From assembly GCA_951640165.1 (NCBI GenBank), contig OX621250.1:8990001-9054000 (forward strand): a stretch of 64,000 nt of DNA. Reading direction: 5' to 3'. Below the pieces are notes generated by a model that saw only the letters and a list, made by a program, of their open reading frames with translations, made no database searches and was not told the origin of the DNA. Both the position numbers and the translations under genes were made by a program. Below, piece after piece: positions 11,305-21,803 of the stretch; positions within the stretch are counted from its first letter, which is position 1, and each line of letters opens with the position of its first letter. Source of the DNA: Pseudoips prasinana. Its lineage: Eukaryota; Arthropoda; Insecta; Lepidoptera; Nolidae.

Positions 11305-11490
11305 TCAATTAGGTTCCACGCCGCATCTTCCGGTTCGTGGTCGCCACGCGAGAACTTTTTTGCCCCTGTGGCCGTCGGTTCTACGAGCTATGTGCTCTGC
11401 ATATTGCCACTTCAGCTTGCTATTTCAGTTTGACAGTTTGGTTCGCCTGCTGATTTCAACAATTCAGATACGATCTCACAGGGAAACTCC
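11305..11490 (-). pseudogene. RTE-type LINE relic
   Basis: Reverse complement of the block seen at 42990-43140, containing TGGCGACCACGAACCGGAAG and a GCTCGTAGAACC core, strongly diverged. Downstream, 11495-11735 is GC-richer unrelated repeat-like sequence with no recognised domain. Confidence 0.55.
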
Positions 11491-11919
11491 GTGAATGGTC
11501 CTTGTATGTTTGGCAGAGGTAATGCCTTTGCATGCAACCTGCATAGTGTCTGCGGGTTGGTTTGTCGGACTTGCTCCGACTAAACATAACATGCCGTGGA
11601 TTTCTCCTTGCATCAGTTTGGGAGAGCCCATGGACCGCAATTGTGCTGCTCCGGTGCTTTCCTTTTGCGCCTTGTTTGGGACACTTGCCCTGGGAAGACT
11701 TTGGTTTAGTCTCCAGAATTTCTGACTCCCGAGAATGTCCTTAATAATTTCTTGTCTGAATTAACAATATCAACAATATAAATTAAAAAGGAAGCCTTAT
11801 ATCAAAGATATTACGTAAATCTATTTACTTTTCAAGATTTTAAGATCAACGAATAACGTAATTTCCCAAAATGATGGTAGTTAACAATATGTCCAAACAT
11901 GTTAATTCTATAATTCCAG

Positions 11920-12071
11920 GTGCTAGGCCAAATATACTGCAGAAGACGGAAGTGACAGTAGTAACTAACGATGAATGCAACAGCTGGTACAGATCACAAG
12001 GAAGCAAAGTGAAGGTTATATCTACGCAGATGTGTGCCGGTCATGAGGTTGGCGGTAGAGACTCCTGTTGG
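11920..12071 (+). CDS. Serine protease exon preceding the catalytic Ser
   Basis: Acceptor AATTCCAG, donor TGTTGG|GTAAGT. It encodes ARPNILQKTEVTVVTNDEC through MCAGHEVGGRDSCW. The usual C-Q-G-D-S-G-G of S1 proteases becomes C-W at this exon end and A-D-S-G-G in the next exon. The Asp of RDSC is the specificity (S1 pocket) residue. Confidence 0.92.
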
Positions 12072-12164
12072 GTAAGTTTTCCCGTCCATCTATTTAGCGG
12101 TATTAAACGTACCTAACCTGATGATTAGGGTAATGACTTTTATTTTACCTGGTGGAAATGCTCA

Positions 12165-12350
12165 AATCGCACTTCGTGTAGGGCCGACCCACTAAAACCA
12201 CCACGGTAGCCAGTCTCACAGTGCTTGTAGCGGGGCCTCTGGGTGCTCGCGAACGATCTCGCCACTACCCACGCTGTACACTGAGCCTACGCGAGACTCT
12301 CACCCGGGGAGGGGAGGGGTCCAAATGCCTCCCGCCCTCCCCAGCACACA
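12165..12350. repeat. GC-rich repeat-like segment in intron
   Basis: Contains CGGGGCCTCTGGGTGCTCGCG and a purine-rich GGGGAGGGGAGGGG stretch. The composition is unlike the AT-rich surroundings and resembles a LINE untranslated region; no frame recognised. Confidence 0.35.
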
Positions 12351-12384
12351 CAAGCACGTTTAGGCAACCTGAGCTACATAGCTA

Positions 12385-12500
12385 GCTTAGCTGGAAATCG
12401 CTGGATGCGGATAGCGCAAGACCGGCAATTGTGGAGATCTTTGGGGGAGGCCTTTGTCCAGCAGTGGACGTCTTTCGGCTGATATGATGATGAGCTACAG
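12385..12500 (+). pseudogene. RTE-type LINE 3' relic
   Basis: Reads the terminal block GCGCAAGACCGGCAATTGTGG...CAGTGGACGTCTTTCGGCTGAT with the GATGATGA tail typical of RTE 3' ends. Only ~35 codons remain. Confidence 0.65.
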
Positions 12501-13330
12501 CAGGTTACCTCTTCCCGGGACCGCTTATACAAGACGAGTGGAGTTCTCTTCCTCCAAACCCGGCGCCCAGTCGGGGAAAATCCAGTCTGGCGCCGCATAC
12601 TCTCTCGCCGGCGCCGATGAAGCGGACATTAGCGTCAATGTCCGGTTCATCGGCGCCGTCTCGTTCTTCTGCGGGAGGGATCGTTGCGCTCCCTCTTGCG
12701 CTCAGTGGCCTGATCAGAACAGTAGGGTAATGACGTTCTTCATGACAGCTCTACTTCATCTTGGTTATATTTAAACAATATTACTTAGTTACGTTATTCT
12801 TTTCTTAGAAACTGGTAACCAGAATAATTTTGGACTTGATTTTTCGAAATTTTTGGTACTCCATTTGTTTTATCAAACGATAATCTTAAACTTATGATTA
12901 GTCCAAAACTAGCTTATTAAATATTGGGTCATTAGGTATAATTCTAAAAAGTACTGAATATTTATTGAAAAATAGTATTATATTAATTAATAGTGTCAGA
13001 AATAAAACAAGCGTTTTAAAATTTGAGTATGGGTGGAAATCGAATTTCTAGAAAGCCTTATGGATTAAGGTGTTTGAAAATATATCTTCTTCCATGCTTT
13101 TACCCATTTGTATTGGGGTCGGCTTCCAGTTAGTATCAATATTAAGCGGCCGAATGCTGTCTGACTCGAAACCAAAAACGAATGAATAATAACTCGGGCT
13201 CTGACGTTCGAATAAATAGATGGTCTCATTACGATCTTGGCTTAACGTGCTTTCCAAAGCACGAATCCTAGTCCCTCAAAAAACAGACCCTGTGACAAAT
13301 CTTAAATTGACACAAAGGTTAAGATTTGTT
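12501..13330. repeat. LINE-derived GC-rich and mixed debris in intron
   Basis: 12530-12730 is GC-rich with GGCGCCGATGAAGCGG repeated as an imperfect inverted pair (12612-12655). 13080-13200 holds ATTGGGGTCGGCTTCCAGT, a motif common in lepidopteran LINE untranslated regions. No intact frame. Confidence 0.35.
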
Positions 13331-13459
13331 GTATTCTTTGGCGTAACCAGCCATGGCACCGAAGTGCGGGCACCGGCTGCTTACGCAACAATCAACAAAA
13401 AATATTAATATGAATACAAAAAATAAAAATATGATGAAACCACCTTTACCTTACTCATT

Positions 13460-13895
13460 ATCACGTCAGTCAAACGACGTCCACTGGACAAAGGTCTCCT
13501 CAAAATATTTCCACAGAGGAGTTGTGCCCATCATTTGGAGGGATATGTCATAATCGGATACGGATACGGATGTGAAGAAAACTCTATTCCGTGCATACCT
13601 TCCTTCTATACCTGCAGCCTGTGGGCAAACTATGTTCAAAAATCGAACGGCGCCCTTCGTGTGCAATACAATAAGGCGTTCCGAGTGTTGGTAGTCTGCC
13701 CCGGTATTGCAGCGCATCAGGGATGTTTGCTGAAGCCCGTGTAGATTGTTTTTATGCAACGATGCGAAAAAGATGTGCATCTATGGTACGCCCTGTGTGG
13801 GACAGTCCCAACACTATTCTTAAGTGTATTGCCAGTAGACTAGACTACTTGTATGTGGGCCGCTGCTGTAAGTTGTCAACGTCGGTAATTAGTTT
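13460..13895 (+). pseudogene. LINE reverse transcriptase C-terminal relic
   Basis: One frame reads YVQKSNGALRVQYNKAFRVL followed, after shifts, by fragments of FAEA, MRKRCASM and VRRV type. These are conserved blocks of a LINE family common in Lepidoptera. Stops and shifts break it several times. Confidence 0.6.
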
Positions 13896-14039
13896 ATAGC
13901 AGGGGTACGCATGTGAGGGGTCGAAATATGTACAAATATGTGTATTAGTCTGAGTACTACATACTTGTTTTAAACTTAGGTTTACTAACAAAATGAGTCC
14001 TGTTACTTTACCAAATAAATTATTCATTCATTCATAATC

Positions 14040-14160
14040 GCCACGCTTGGTAGACGGTTTGGCGATCCCAGTATGATGGTGAGTACACAGAGAGAGACTG
14101 CTCCCCGTTCTTTAGGAGATATACCCTTAGGTCGACTTCTACGTCCATCACGGGACGAGA
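14040..14160. repeat. Interspersed repeat next to last protease exon
   Basis: Shares CGCCACGCTT, TTGGCGATC, GCCCGTTCT and a CGACTTCTACG-type block, in the same order, with 46935-47090, 50170-50300, 56240-56360 and 63710-63860. Confidence 0.5.
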
Positions 14161-14242
14161 TGTGGTGGTGATATTTTTATACACACATAACATAATGACA
14201 CACAGCATAATGATTAAACTAACTACTAAAATATTTTCACAG

Positions 14243-14458
14243 GCTGACAGCGGTGGTCCCCTCATGGTCAGAGGTGATAAACGTCACGTTATGGTCGTAG
14301 GTGTTGTCTCTACTGGCAGTGGCTGTGCTAGACCTAAGATGCCTGGGATCTACACCAGAATATCTAGATACACGGACTGGATAGTCAACATTGTTAACAG
14401 TGATAAAGCCAGGTCTGGCCTCAATTGGTACCCCAGTTTCGCGAATTTCTTTGGATAA
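14243..14458 (+). CDS. Serine protease last exon with catalytic Ser
   Basis: Starts after TTTTCACAG with [15 protein letters not shown], which carries the catalytic Ser. It continues with [20 protein letters not shown] (binding-pocket glycines present) and [11 protein letters not shown], the terminal helix. A 20-residue tail follows to TAA at 14456-14458. The domain is complete at its C-terminus; nothing follows it, so the protease domain is the last domain of the protein. Confidence 0.94.
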   Translation, partial: ADSGGPLMVRGDKRHVMVVGVVSTGSGCARPKMPGIYTRISRYTDWIVNIVNSDKARSGLNWYPSFANFFG

Positions 14459-14948
14459 TGAACATGTGGCAATAATAATGGAATGAAATGAAACTTTATT
14501 TGCATTGCTTGAAGAGCCTTTAAAATCTCGCAAGAGATCAAAATCTGGAAGATCATAACCTGGATTTAACTGAGTACTAGAAAAAAGGTTTAAGATAAGA
14601 GCAAACACTTCTTGTATCTAAAAGCACGAGGCAGATGAAATGCATAATAAACATTAAGGCAAGATCAAACTAGAGGAATATAATGCTAAATACAATTGTT
14701 ATAGGTATTTAATTACTGTAGACTATTCCAAGGAAGTTATTTTGTATAAAAACATATTTCAAAATAAATATATGAGCACCAAATTTAAAGAACATTTTAT
14801 ATAAATATAAGAATTTAGTTACAATCTTGTAAGATGTTATTCTAATTAGTAACTATAACTAATAACAAAGAAATAGCTGTGATATTATTAAATAAGATAA
14901 ATATAATTATCATAAAAACCAAAAAGTATTAACAAATAAACTTAATTA
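14459..14948. promoter_or_regulatory. Convergent 3' UTRs of protease and Smyd gene
   Basis: The 490 bp between the two stop codons holds AATAAA on the + strand at 14646-14651 (usable by the protease) and on the - strand at 14495-14500 (usable by the Smyd gene). If both are used, the two mature 3' UTRs overlap by about 150 bp. The - strand signal lies in a short repeat-like AAATGAAACTTTATTTGC tract. Inferred from signals only. Confidence 0.4.
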
Positions 14949-16041
14949 CTACACGAACAACTTCTTTTGTTTACAAAACTTTAAAAATTCCTTCTTGTTT
15001 TCTTCTATCACCTCTTGTAGTTTTTTGCCCGAGACTTCTTCAACATCATCTTTCAATGAATTGAGAGCCTCTTCAATAGCCAATTTAGCTTCAGAGAGCA
15101 GAGGTTTAATATCTTCAATATTTTTGACAGTTCCATCTTCATTCGATTTTTTACATTTCATTACTAAAGCAGAATGTAATTCATGTTGTAAAACACTATT
15201 ATACAAACTAAGTCTAGCATTCCCTGGATCCAAAGTCTTGGTAATAGCTATTAGGTCTCTACACATTTTAATTTTCTTATCTAAAATATCTGTAGTCGTG
15301 TATCCTTGCTGCCTTCCATATAATTGTATAAGAGAGTGCTTTATTGAGTACAAGTGATAATGATTAGGATGTAAAAACATAGATAACCTACACAAAAGAT
15401 TTTCAAGCATTGTTACAGAACCACTCATCATTAAAACATTCTCCACTTCTTCACCCATTTGTGATATTACCATGTTAACTTGAGAATTGTTTATTTTAAT
15501 CGGACATTTATCACAAGCCCAATCCGTTTCTTCATCTAAAGGATCTTCAGGTAGATGTATTCCATCACATAGATTGGTTCCATCTCCTAAACATTTCATT
15601 GCACTGAGATAGGTACCAAGTTCAGTGGGATCAGAACATCTAGGACATTTACAAGCAAAGTATTTTGTGTCTTTTAAATGTTGTCTTCGTGCCTGGGTGC
15701 CCCATAACGCGTGGCTATACATAGTTGATAGATGATTGTGTTTTAAAATGGGTACTACGGCTTTGAGTGTGATTTTGTATACATCATTTTTGTCTTTTAG
15801 TGATAGGCTGAATGTGTGTTTAGTATTTGGAATACAGCTATGTTCCATTTTACAAGTATCACTATATAAGGCGCTCAATTCACCTCCTTGAGGCAATCTA
15901 ATTTCTAAAGCATTAGTATCAATTATTCCGCACATCTTATGAAGTAACTTCGGCGTTATTTCTACAGTATTTTTAGTTTTTTCATCTAGTTTGTTAATGA
16001 AGTTGTTCATAAGGTACTCCACGATGAATTCGTTTGCTTCG
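14949..16041 (-). CDS. SmydA-like SET-domain protein, last exon
   Basis: The largest exon of a - strand gene whose other exons are 21804-21926, 26417-26542, 27334-27518 and probably 30898-30943; phases fit throughout. It begins after TTTTCAG with EANEFIVEYLMNN, a SET-helix region. It carries the SET core MEHSCIPNTKHTFS (Smyd NHSCxPN motif with Glu for Asn), LSTMYSHALWGTQARR, and the post-SET zinc ligands FACKCPRCSDP and CDKCP. A helical C-terminal domain follows (FLHPNHYHLYSIKHSLIQLY onward). The family comprises lysine-methyltransferase-like proteins; the LWGT motif after the SET tyrosine is typical of arthropod SmydA. Catalysis is not proven, since the SAM-contact Asn is replaced. No MYND finger was found for this gene inside the window. 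It ends at the TAA beside 14949 and converges with the protease. Confidence 0.92.
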
Positions 16042-16459
16042 CTGAAAAGACAGAGGTGAAATTAGATTAGAAAATATGTAAAGGTAAATTTTACATCAAG
16101 AATAAATTAGAGTACCTAATTAAGTATTGTAATTACGTATAAAATTCGACCTTTAATTAATAAGACCTTTAATTAATAAGACCTTTAATTTCATTCCTAT
16201 GTGATGAATTTAAAGGTCAGCCCAAATAAGTCTTATTTTTATACTGGATGGCTTTGTGCTTGACCACGATCTCACGTGATGGTAAGTGGAAATGTGGTCA
16301 AAGGTGGACCACGCCTCGATGCCTGTTCACTGTAGCCTTGAATGAATAAACCCATGTTATATGAGTTTGGAAACACGTCGTTCGGGAGGGTGTTCCACAG
16401 CTTAGCCGTGCGTATGATGAAAGAGGAAGCAAAACATGTATTTATCATTTATATCTTGA

Positions 16460-16680
16460 TGACTGCCGTGATCTAGTTGGTAGTGAACCTGCCGTCTGAT
16501 CCAAACGTTGCGGGATTGGATCCTAGCAAAAGATAAATATTTGTATCCATACATACATCTATTTGTCTTGAGCTGGGTCTTTTCTGTGTATTGTATGTAT
16601 TTACGAAAAAAAATAATAGGTATTTCCATCCGATGTCTCGTGCAGCACAAGTGCTGAGTTTGGGCTAGATGACGATGTGG
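16460..16680 (+). mobile_element. SINE, family-B-like diverged copy
   Basis: Head GCCGTGATCTAGTTGGTAGTG gives a good A box. The B box is decayed (GCGGGATTGGATCC). The body keeps the GTGCTGAGTTTGGGCTAG end. It lies in intron 4 of the Smyd gene. Confidence 0.6.
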
Positions 16681-16712
16681 ATATTTTTTTTTTCTTTGAT
16701 GATGTAAATATC

Positions 16713-16826
16713 AATGATTACTTTTTAAAGAAACACAGACATTTTTATTATGTGATTCATAAAAGAAGGCATATCTTTTATGAAAACCAAATAAAAATGT
16801 CTGTGTTTCTTTAAAAAGTAATCATT
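16713..16826. mobile_element. Short foldback MITE
   Basis: A perfect 37-bp inverted repeat (16713-16749 with 16790-16826) begins AATGATTACTTTTTAAAGA. A second, inner inverted pair (CATAAAAGA with TCTTTTATG) nearly closes the loop. No target duplication is certain. Confidence 0.65.
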
Positions 16827-17029
16827 AAAGTAAAGTTAATGAAACAATGGACACAATCACCAAGTTAATTTATAATGCAATTGGCGGCTTTATCACTCAA
16901 TCATCATCATCATATCAGCCGAAAGACTTCTGGACAAAGGCATCTCCTAACTGGCTCGGTAACATATGGGGATGCCATGAGCTTTACAAGCGGCATAGAC
17001 TACAGTCACCGACTTAAGGTTTATGTATA

Positions 17030-17427
17030 CAATCAAAATATAAAATCAATATGTAGTGTTAATTCCGCTAATTGTCAGTTTAACCATGCCGGGATGCAAT
17101 TTGCACCGCCCTCCCGCCCGCAAAAATGTGCACATGCAAGATGGACAATATAAAAAAAGGGAAATTACATGCGCCAGTACGACACCCAACACGTGTTTCA
17201 GTCCTCCACGGACCATTCAGGGCTGCTAACTCGTCGAGTGCTCGAAGGAGACTAAAAGTTAGCAGTCCTTTATATCGTACTGGCGCATGTAATTTGCCCT
17301 TTTTTATATTGTCCTTCTTGCATGTGCACGTTTTTACGGGCGGGAGGTCGGTGCAAATTGCATCGCAGCATGATTAAACTCACAATTAGCGGAATTAACA
17401 CTACATATTGATTTTGTATTTTGATTG
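17030..17427. mobile_element. Long-arm foldback element (MITE-like)
   Basis: Two ~150-bp arms (about 17030-17182 and 17276-17427) are inverted copies differing at roughly a dozen positions. Arms start CAATCAAAATA and contain TGCAATTTGCACCG, CTCCCGCCCG and ACATGCGCCAGTACGA. The ~90-bp centre holds its own smaller inverted pair around GCTGCTAACT. There is no coding capacity. A transcript would make a long hairpin. Confidence 0.7.
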
Positions 17428-17479
17428 TTATGGATTTCCGAAAAGTGATATAGCACAGCAGTATACATTACTGTGCAAC

Positions 17480-17720
17480 TTACTTGTCGTGTGGGCAGTG
17501 GTGACCCTAGTGTCAGAGTTGTTCAAGCCACCAGGTAGCCTCTGAGATGACTTAATGACTTTTGCCTAATGTATCGAACCGGGACCACGGCTTGGCGTAC
17601 TCTCCGGACCACGACGCCGCTCAGAAATTAAACCACTTTACCGGTTACCCATCTATGGACTGACCGCGTGCAAATAATAATATGCTTTACCACGCTGTAA
17701 ACTTACGGACTGAAGAGAGC
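17480..17720 (-). mobile_element. SINE-like repeat family D
   Basis: - strand copy with AGTGGTTTAATTTCTGAGCG, CGTGGTCCGGAGAG and GTCCCGGTTCGATACATTA blocks. Better copies are at 20490-20755 (+) and 22870-23030 (+), ending in a GTAAGTAAGTAA-type tail. Confidence 0.6.
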
Positions 17721-18630
17721 GACTGGCTATGAGCGCCTCCATTATGACATTATTAAGTAATATAACTTAAATATTGTTTGTTAACATTACAGTACACTTT
17801 AATTTTAACTTAATTTTTTGTTGAAGCTGATTTTGATAAAAAGTCTCATAAACTTCAAAGTACCGTCTTTGGGGAAGAAAAGACACAATTAGAAAGATTA
17901 AAAGAATTTCGGTCTTTGTACCAATTTCATTATAATACTTTTTCCCGGAAATAGGTTTTCTGCTTTTTCTTTTATTATTAACGAATTCTTGAAGCAAATA
18001 CACAAGGTGTACCATAAATAGTCGATGTAACTTTAATTAAATAAAATCTAACAAAAACTATTTCTTGGCTCCCCATATAAAGTCATGTGCCGCTCATTAT
18101 TCTTGTATGGGGAGTTAATTTTTGTGTAGGTATTCTTTGCTTTTTTAAATACAACCGACCGAATCCAGAAATTCCGTAACGAAAAAACCTAACATCCCTC
18201 ACTCCGACCGCCATCTATGGATAAATACCAAAACTTTTAATGATGTTTTGAAATATCACGCTTGTCTCTTAGTTGAGCAACCCGCCTTTAGGTGGCATTG
18301 GTTGTATTGGAAAACTACCGTAATCAGCTGTTTGTGAGAAAGTATATAGGTGTATAGGTATTTATCATCTACGTACAACAGTGAATATCTGTACTCGTAT
18401 AATTTGTGTACAAAGTGTTTTAAATTTGAATAAACAAAGTGCATTTAATAATGAAATAGTAAAAAATAAAAAGAAATAGTGAACGAAAATGAGTTAGTAC
18501 TCTATATACATTCATTTTATTATTGGAACGAAGTTCCTTATCGCGCGTTGTGAAAGGGGGCTAGACGGAAAAAATTCTCACGAAAAATTGTTCACGACAT
18601 ATTTTGTACCTATGCGGCGTGCGCATGTTT
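17721..18630. other. Intron stretch with no gene seen
   Basis: AT-rich sequence inside the large intron of the Smyd gene. Short open frames on the - strand (17767-18015, 18256-18444) lack splice context and recognisable motifs. Confidence 0.45.
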
Positions 18631-18633
18631 CTC

Positions 18634-19008
18634 TGACCACGTGATGCTAAGCTGTCACCGTAGCCTATGGTTACTTCTAACAAACAAGTATACGGACCAC
18701 GTGATGCTAAGCGGTCACCGTAGCCTATGGACGCTTCTAACAAACAAGTATACGGGCCACGTGATGCTAAGCGGTCACCGTAGCCTATGGTTGCTTCTAA
18801 CAAACAAGTATATGGACAACATGATGCTAAGCGGTCACCGTAGCCTATGGTTGCTTCTAACAAATAAGTATACGGACCACGTGATGCTAAGCGATCACCG
18901 CAGCCTATGGTCGCTTCTAACAAACAAGTATACGGACCACGTGATGCTAAGCGGTCATCGTAGCCTTTGGTCGCTTCTAACAAACAAGTATATGGACGAC
19001 GTGATGCT
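18634..19008. repeat. 60-bp minisatellite, block 1
   Basis: About six tandem copies with an exact 60-bp period. Each unit contains CCACGTGATGCTAAGCGGTC, then ACCGTAGCCTATGG, then CTTCTAACAAACAAGTAT. Copies differ by a few substitutions. Because the period is divisible by three and units lack stops, both strands stay open for ~140 codons, giving 20-residue repeat peptides with no initiation context; not called as genes. Most units carry CACGTG. It lies in the 5.8-kb intron of the Smyd gene. Confidence 0.92.
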
Positions 19009-19268
19009 TTTTTTTTTTTTTTTTTTTATTATTTTATTAATTATTTCACAAAAAATAATTTAAATAGTTACACTTTTAGTCCCACAAAACCGTGTTTACG
19101 GTTTGACTGTGAGATCTAGTCTCCGTACATTAAACAATAATAATGTGTATCTATATCATACTACTTACTAGCTCATACCGGTTTTAACAATTCTCCAGGT
19201 AGTAATTCCTTAACTTACGTTTAAAAATTATTTTGTTATTTTCGTGCCTGATGTCCTCTGGTAAAGTG
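19009..19268 (-). mobile_element. Retroposed 3' end inserted in the minisatellite
   Basis: Starts with a run of 18 Ts (the 3' poly-A of a - strand insertion). It then holds non-repetitive sequence up to GGTAAAGTGG, after which the minisatellite resumes. This is the signature of a 5'-truncated retroposon or processed transcript end; the source was not recognised. Confidence 0.6.
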
Positions 19269-19505
19269 GCTTAGCGGTCACCGTAGCCTATGGGCGCTTC
19301 CAACACACAAGTATACGGACCACGTGATGTAAAGCGGTCACCGTAGCCTATGGTCGGTTCTATCAAACAAGTATACGGACCACGTGATGCAAAGCGGTCA
19401 ACGTAGCCTATGGACGCTTCTAACAAAGAAGTATACGGACCACGTGATGCTAAGCGGTCACCGTAGCCTATAGACGCTTCTAACAAACAAGTATATGGAC
19501 GACCG
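19269..19505. repeat. 60-bp minisatellite, block 2
   Basis: About four further copies of the same 60-bp unit, in the same orientation as block 1. Confidence 0.9.
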
Positions 19506-19539
19506 TAACTTGTTGACCCTCTCGAAACCAAACATGTAA

Positions 19540-20480
19540 TAATAATAATGTCCTCCTAGCCGAATTTAGGCCACGGCGGCCAGTCAATGCCTTCACTAAT
19601 TAATCGAAAGGAACTTCGTTCCATCCGGGTGTCCCTTGACACCTCTCAGGTTTTTTATTATCACAAATGCAGTATTATAAAATAAATAAATAATTATAAT
19701 TGCATAAGTTTATAAAAAATGCTATGCAATAGCTTTACCGCGGCAGTCTCCGAGTGCCACACGTCTTTTTTTATTATAAAAGTAAGGAATACACATTAAA
19801 TTAATATCAGTATTCGCCAAACTGCACCACAGTTTGTTGGCGAAATAGGCACTCAGTTTTACTTAAATACTACAGCTACATCCTTTGACTTAAAATAAAA
19901 AAATAATAACACAAGACAATAGATAATTATAAAAAACAACAATAATTAAACATGAACAAAAAAGAAAATTTATAATAATGATAAATAGGTATTATACTGA
20001 AATACACTGTGTAACTATTGTTAGGTTTGCTCTATATTTTGGAGCATGACATTCATTCGTAATTTTTTTTAACTGTATTGATTTTAGGTTCATTCGGATT
20101 TACATTTCTTAGATAATCGTATGTATTGTAGATCACGGGTGTTAAATACCTTCTGGTTCTTTTCCCATAATAATTTTTAACTTATGGTACAGAAAATTTA
20201 CCTTTTCTACTATTTTTTGTATTGTATTTATGTATTTTTTGTTTTGAAATCAGTGCTATGGAATTGCTCAATCGCTATTAAATATTCTGCTTTAAGTTGA
20301 ACAGGTAGTATCTTACATATTATTATCTTAAATAATTGGCCATAGTTAGGTTTACATTTTGTCTTATTTTCTTATTCACTAGGAATTTCAAGAGTCTTAA
20401 AACTGTTTATAATACTATTTGACTTGTCGCAGAAATTTAGGAGTAGTATTTTTATCTGTATCTGTATGAATTATATTACT
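19540..20480. repeat. Retroposon debris in intron
   Basis: 19540-19610 repeats the GTCCTCCTAGCCGAATTTAGG element that splits the SINE at 4048-4336. 19740-20480 is AT-rich with an imperfect hairpin (TTCGCCAAACTG with AGTTTGTTGGCGAA, 19811-19842). No coding frame. Confidence 0.4.
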
Positions 20481-20489
20481 TCTTGTTCG

Positions 20490-20755
20490 AAGCGGTCATA
20501 GCCAGATGCTCTCGTGGATCCGTACGTGATTTGCGAGGTTAAAGTTCTCGGAGGCTCTCGGTCAGTCCATAGATTGCTGACCGCCATAGTGGTTTAATTT
20601 CTGTGCGTCTCCGTGCTTCGGAGGCCACGTTCAGCTGTAGGTCCCGGATGTAGCCATTAGGCGACAGTCGTTAAGCCATGTCAGAGACCTGCTGGATGAC
20701 TTGAACAACTCTGACGGGGTAACCACTGTCCATACGATAAGTAAGTAAGTAATGG
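20490..20755 (+). mobile_element. SINE-like repeat family D
   Basis: Most complete family-D copy: starts CGGTCATAGCCAGATGCTC, contains CCGTGCTTCGGAGG and TGGTTTAATTTCTGTGCG, and ends GATAAGTAAGTAAGTAA. Confidence 0.6.
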
Positions 20756-20967
20756 CATCTACACAAACTGGGACTGCCGAATAGCCCGATCTGCATGACC
20801 TGTAGGGAAGAAAATGAAACAATGCTGCATATAATATGCAAATGCGATGCATTGGTAAGGCACAGAATGGCCATCCTGGGGCTGGTATATCCAGAACCAG
20901 GAGACTACAAGGATCTACCTCTAAGAAGTGTACTGAAGAATTCATTCAGGGCTCTAGGGATAGAATA
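20755..20967 (+). pseudogene. LINE C-terminal relic with CCHC finger
   Basis: A clean 70-codon frame reads HKLGLPNSPICMTCREENET, then MLHIICKCDALVRHRMAIL, to a TAA at about 20967. The finger pattern C-x2-C-x8-H-x4-C matches the LINE ends at 6210-6270 and 7340-7395. It is the last ~70 codons only, immediately after the family-D repeat. Confidence 0.65.
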
Positions 20968-21194
20968 AAAACCAGTGGGTACAAAAGATCCTGAAGGGTC
21001 AAAGTGCTGTACGCAAGTACACCCCATCAAAGATAAGATAAGATTAGAAGTAAGGGCATAAACTATATGAAGGACGAATCGTACTCTATTTTTTGTACAC
21101 ATTTGGAGTATTTCTGAGCAATTGCCTACATAACACCCATCACAATGTAAGAAACAACATGATATAAAAAAAAATCGAAAACAAAAAGCAAAAG

Positions 21195-21450
21195 AAGACG
21201 ATAAAAGCAAGCTCGGAGTTTCTTTGTGGCTTTCTTCTCCGGGTCGTCCACCTAGGTAGCTAGAGAAAGCCGCAGGTTAGCTAGGGTAGGTTCCTCAGCG
21301 GCGAGGATCGCTTTGGCCCCTTAACGCGTCATCGGTGATCCCGTGCAACTGATCACACCCTCTCTTAGAATTCTGTCCTTTTGCTACAGCGGCCCCCTGA
21401 GCTGTGGCCCGAACCCCAAAAGGGTGGCCTCAGGTATTAGTCTTGTTCAA
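21195..21450. repeat. GC-richer LINE UTR-like repeat
   Basis: Contains TTTGTGGCTTTCTTCTCCGG, AGCGGCGAGGATCGCTTTGG and GCGGCCCCCTGAGCTGTGG. The composition and style resemble R1-type LINE untranslated regions; no frame recognised. Confidence 0.35.
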
Positions 21451-21803
21451 TTTAAGCTACTGGTTAAGAGCCTTCTGCGCTAGCCAAATGCTCATTGCCT
21501 TCAATTCCTTAATTTTTAATTTCAAAATAATAGATTAGTAACTTGTTATTTATTTTAGGATTTAAGAAATATATCTGAGAAAACAGACCGCACGGACGGA
21601 CTAATTATTATTTATTTTGTAATTTTTATACTGTATTCGACTATGTTTGTGTACTGCATTGTGAGCTTGACAAGTACAAGTGTATGTTAATACCCAAGTG
21701 CTAGTACCCAAGTTGCCTGCTTATTAGCCCGTCTGTGTTGCCCAACAGTATGAACCCGCTACTTCTGGGTCACCCAGTCTTCTTCACTTAACACAATACT
21801 TAC

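Noticed and set aside
12530..12730. GC-rich island as a promoter
   Set aside because: Repeat-like composition within the protease intron, inverted GGCGCCGATGAAGCGG blocks, and LINE debris on both sides make a LINE untranslated region more likely.
18561..19063. 140-codon open frames on both strands made of 20-residue repeats
   Set aside because: They arise from the stop-free 60-bp minisatellite; there is no start context, splice site or non-repeat coding sequence attached.
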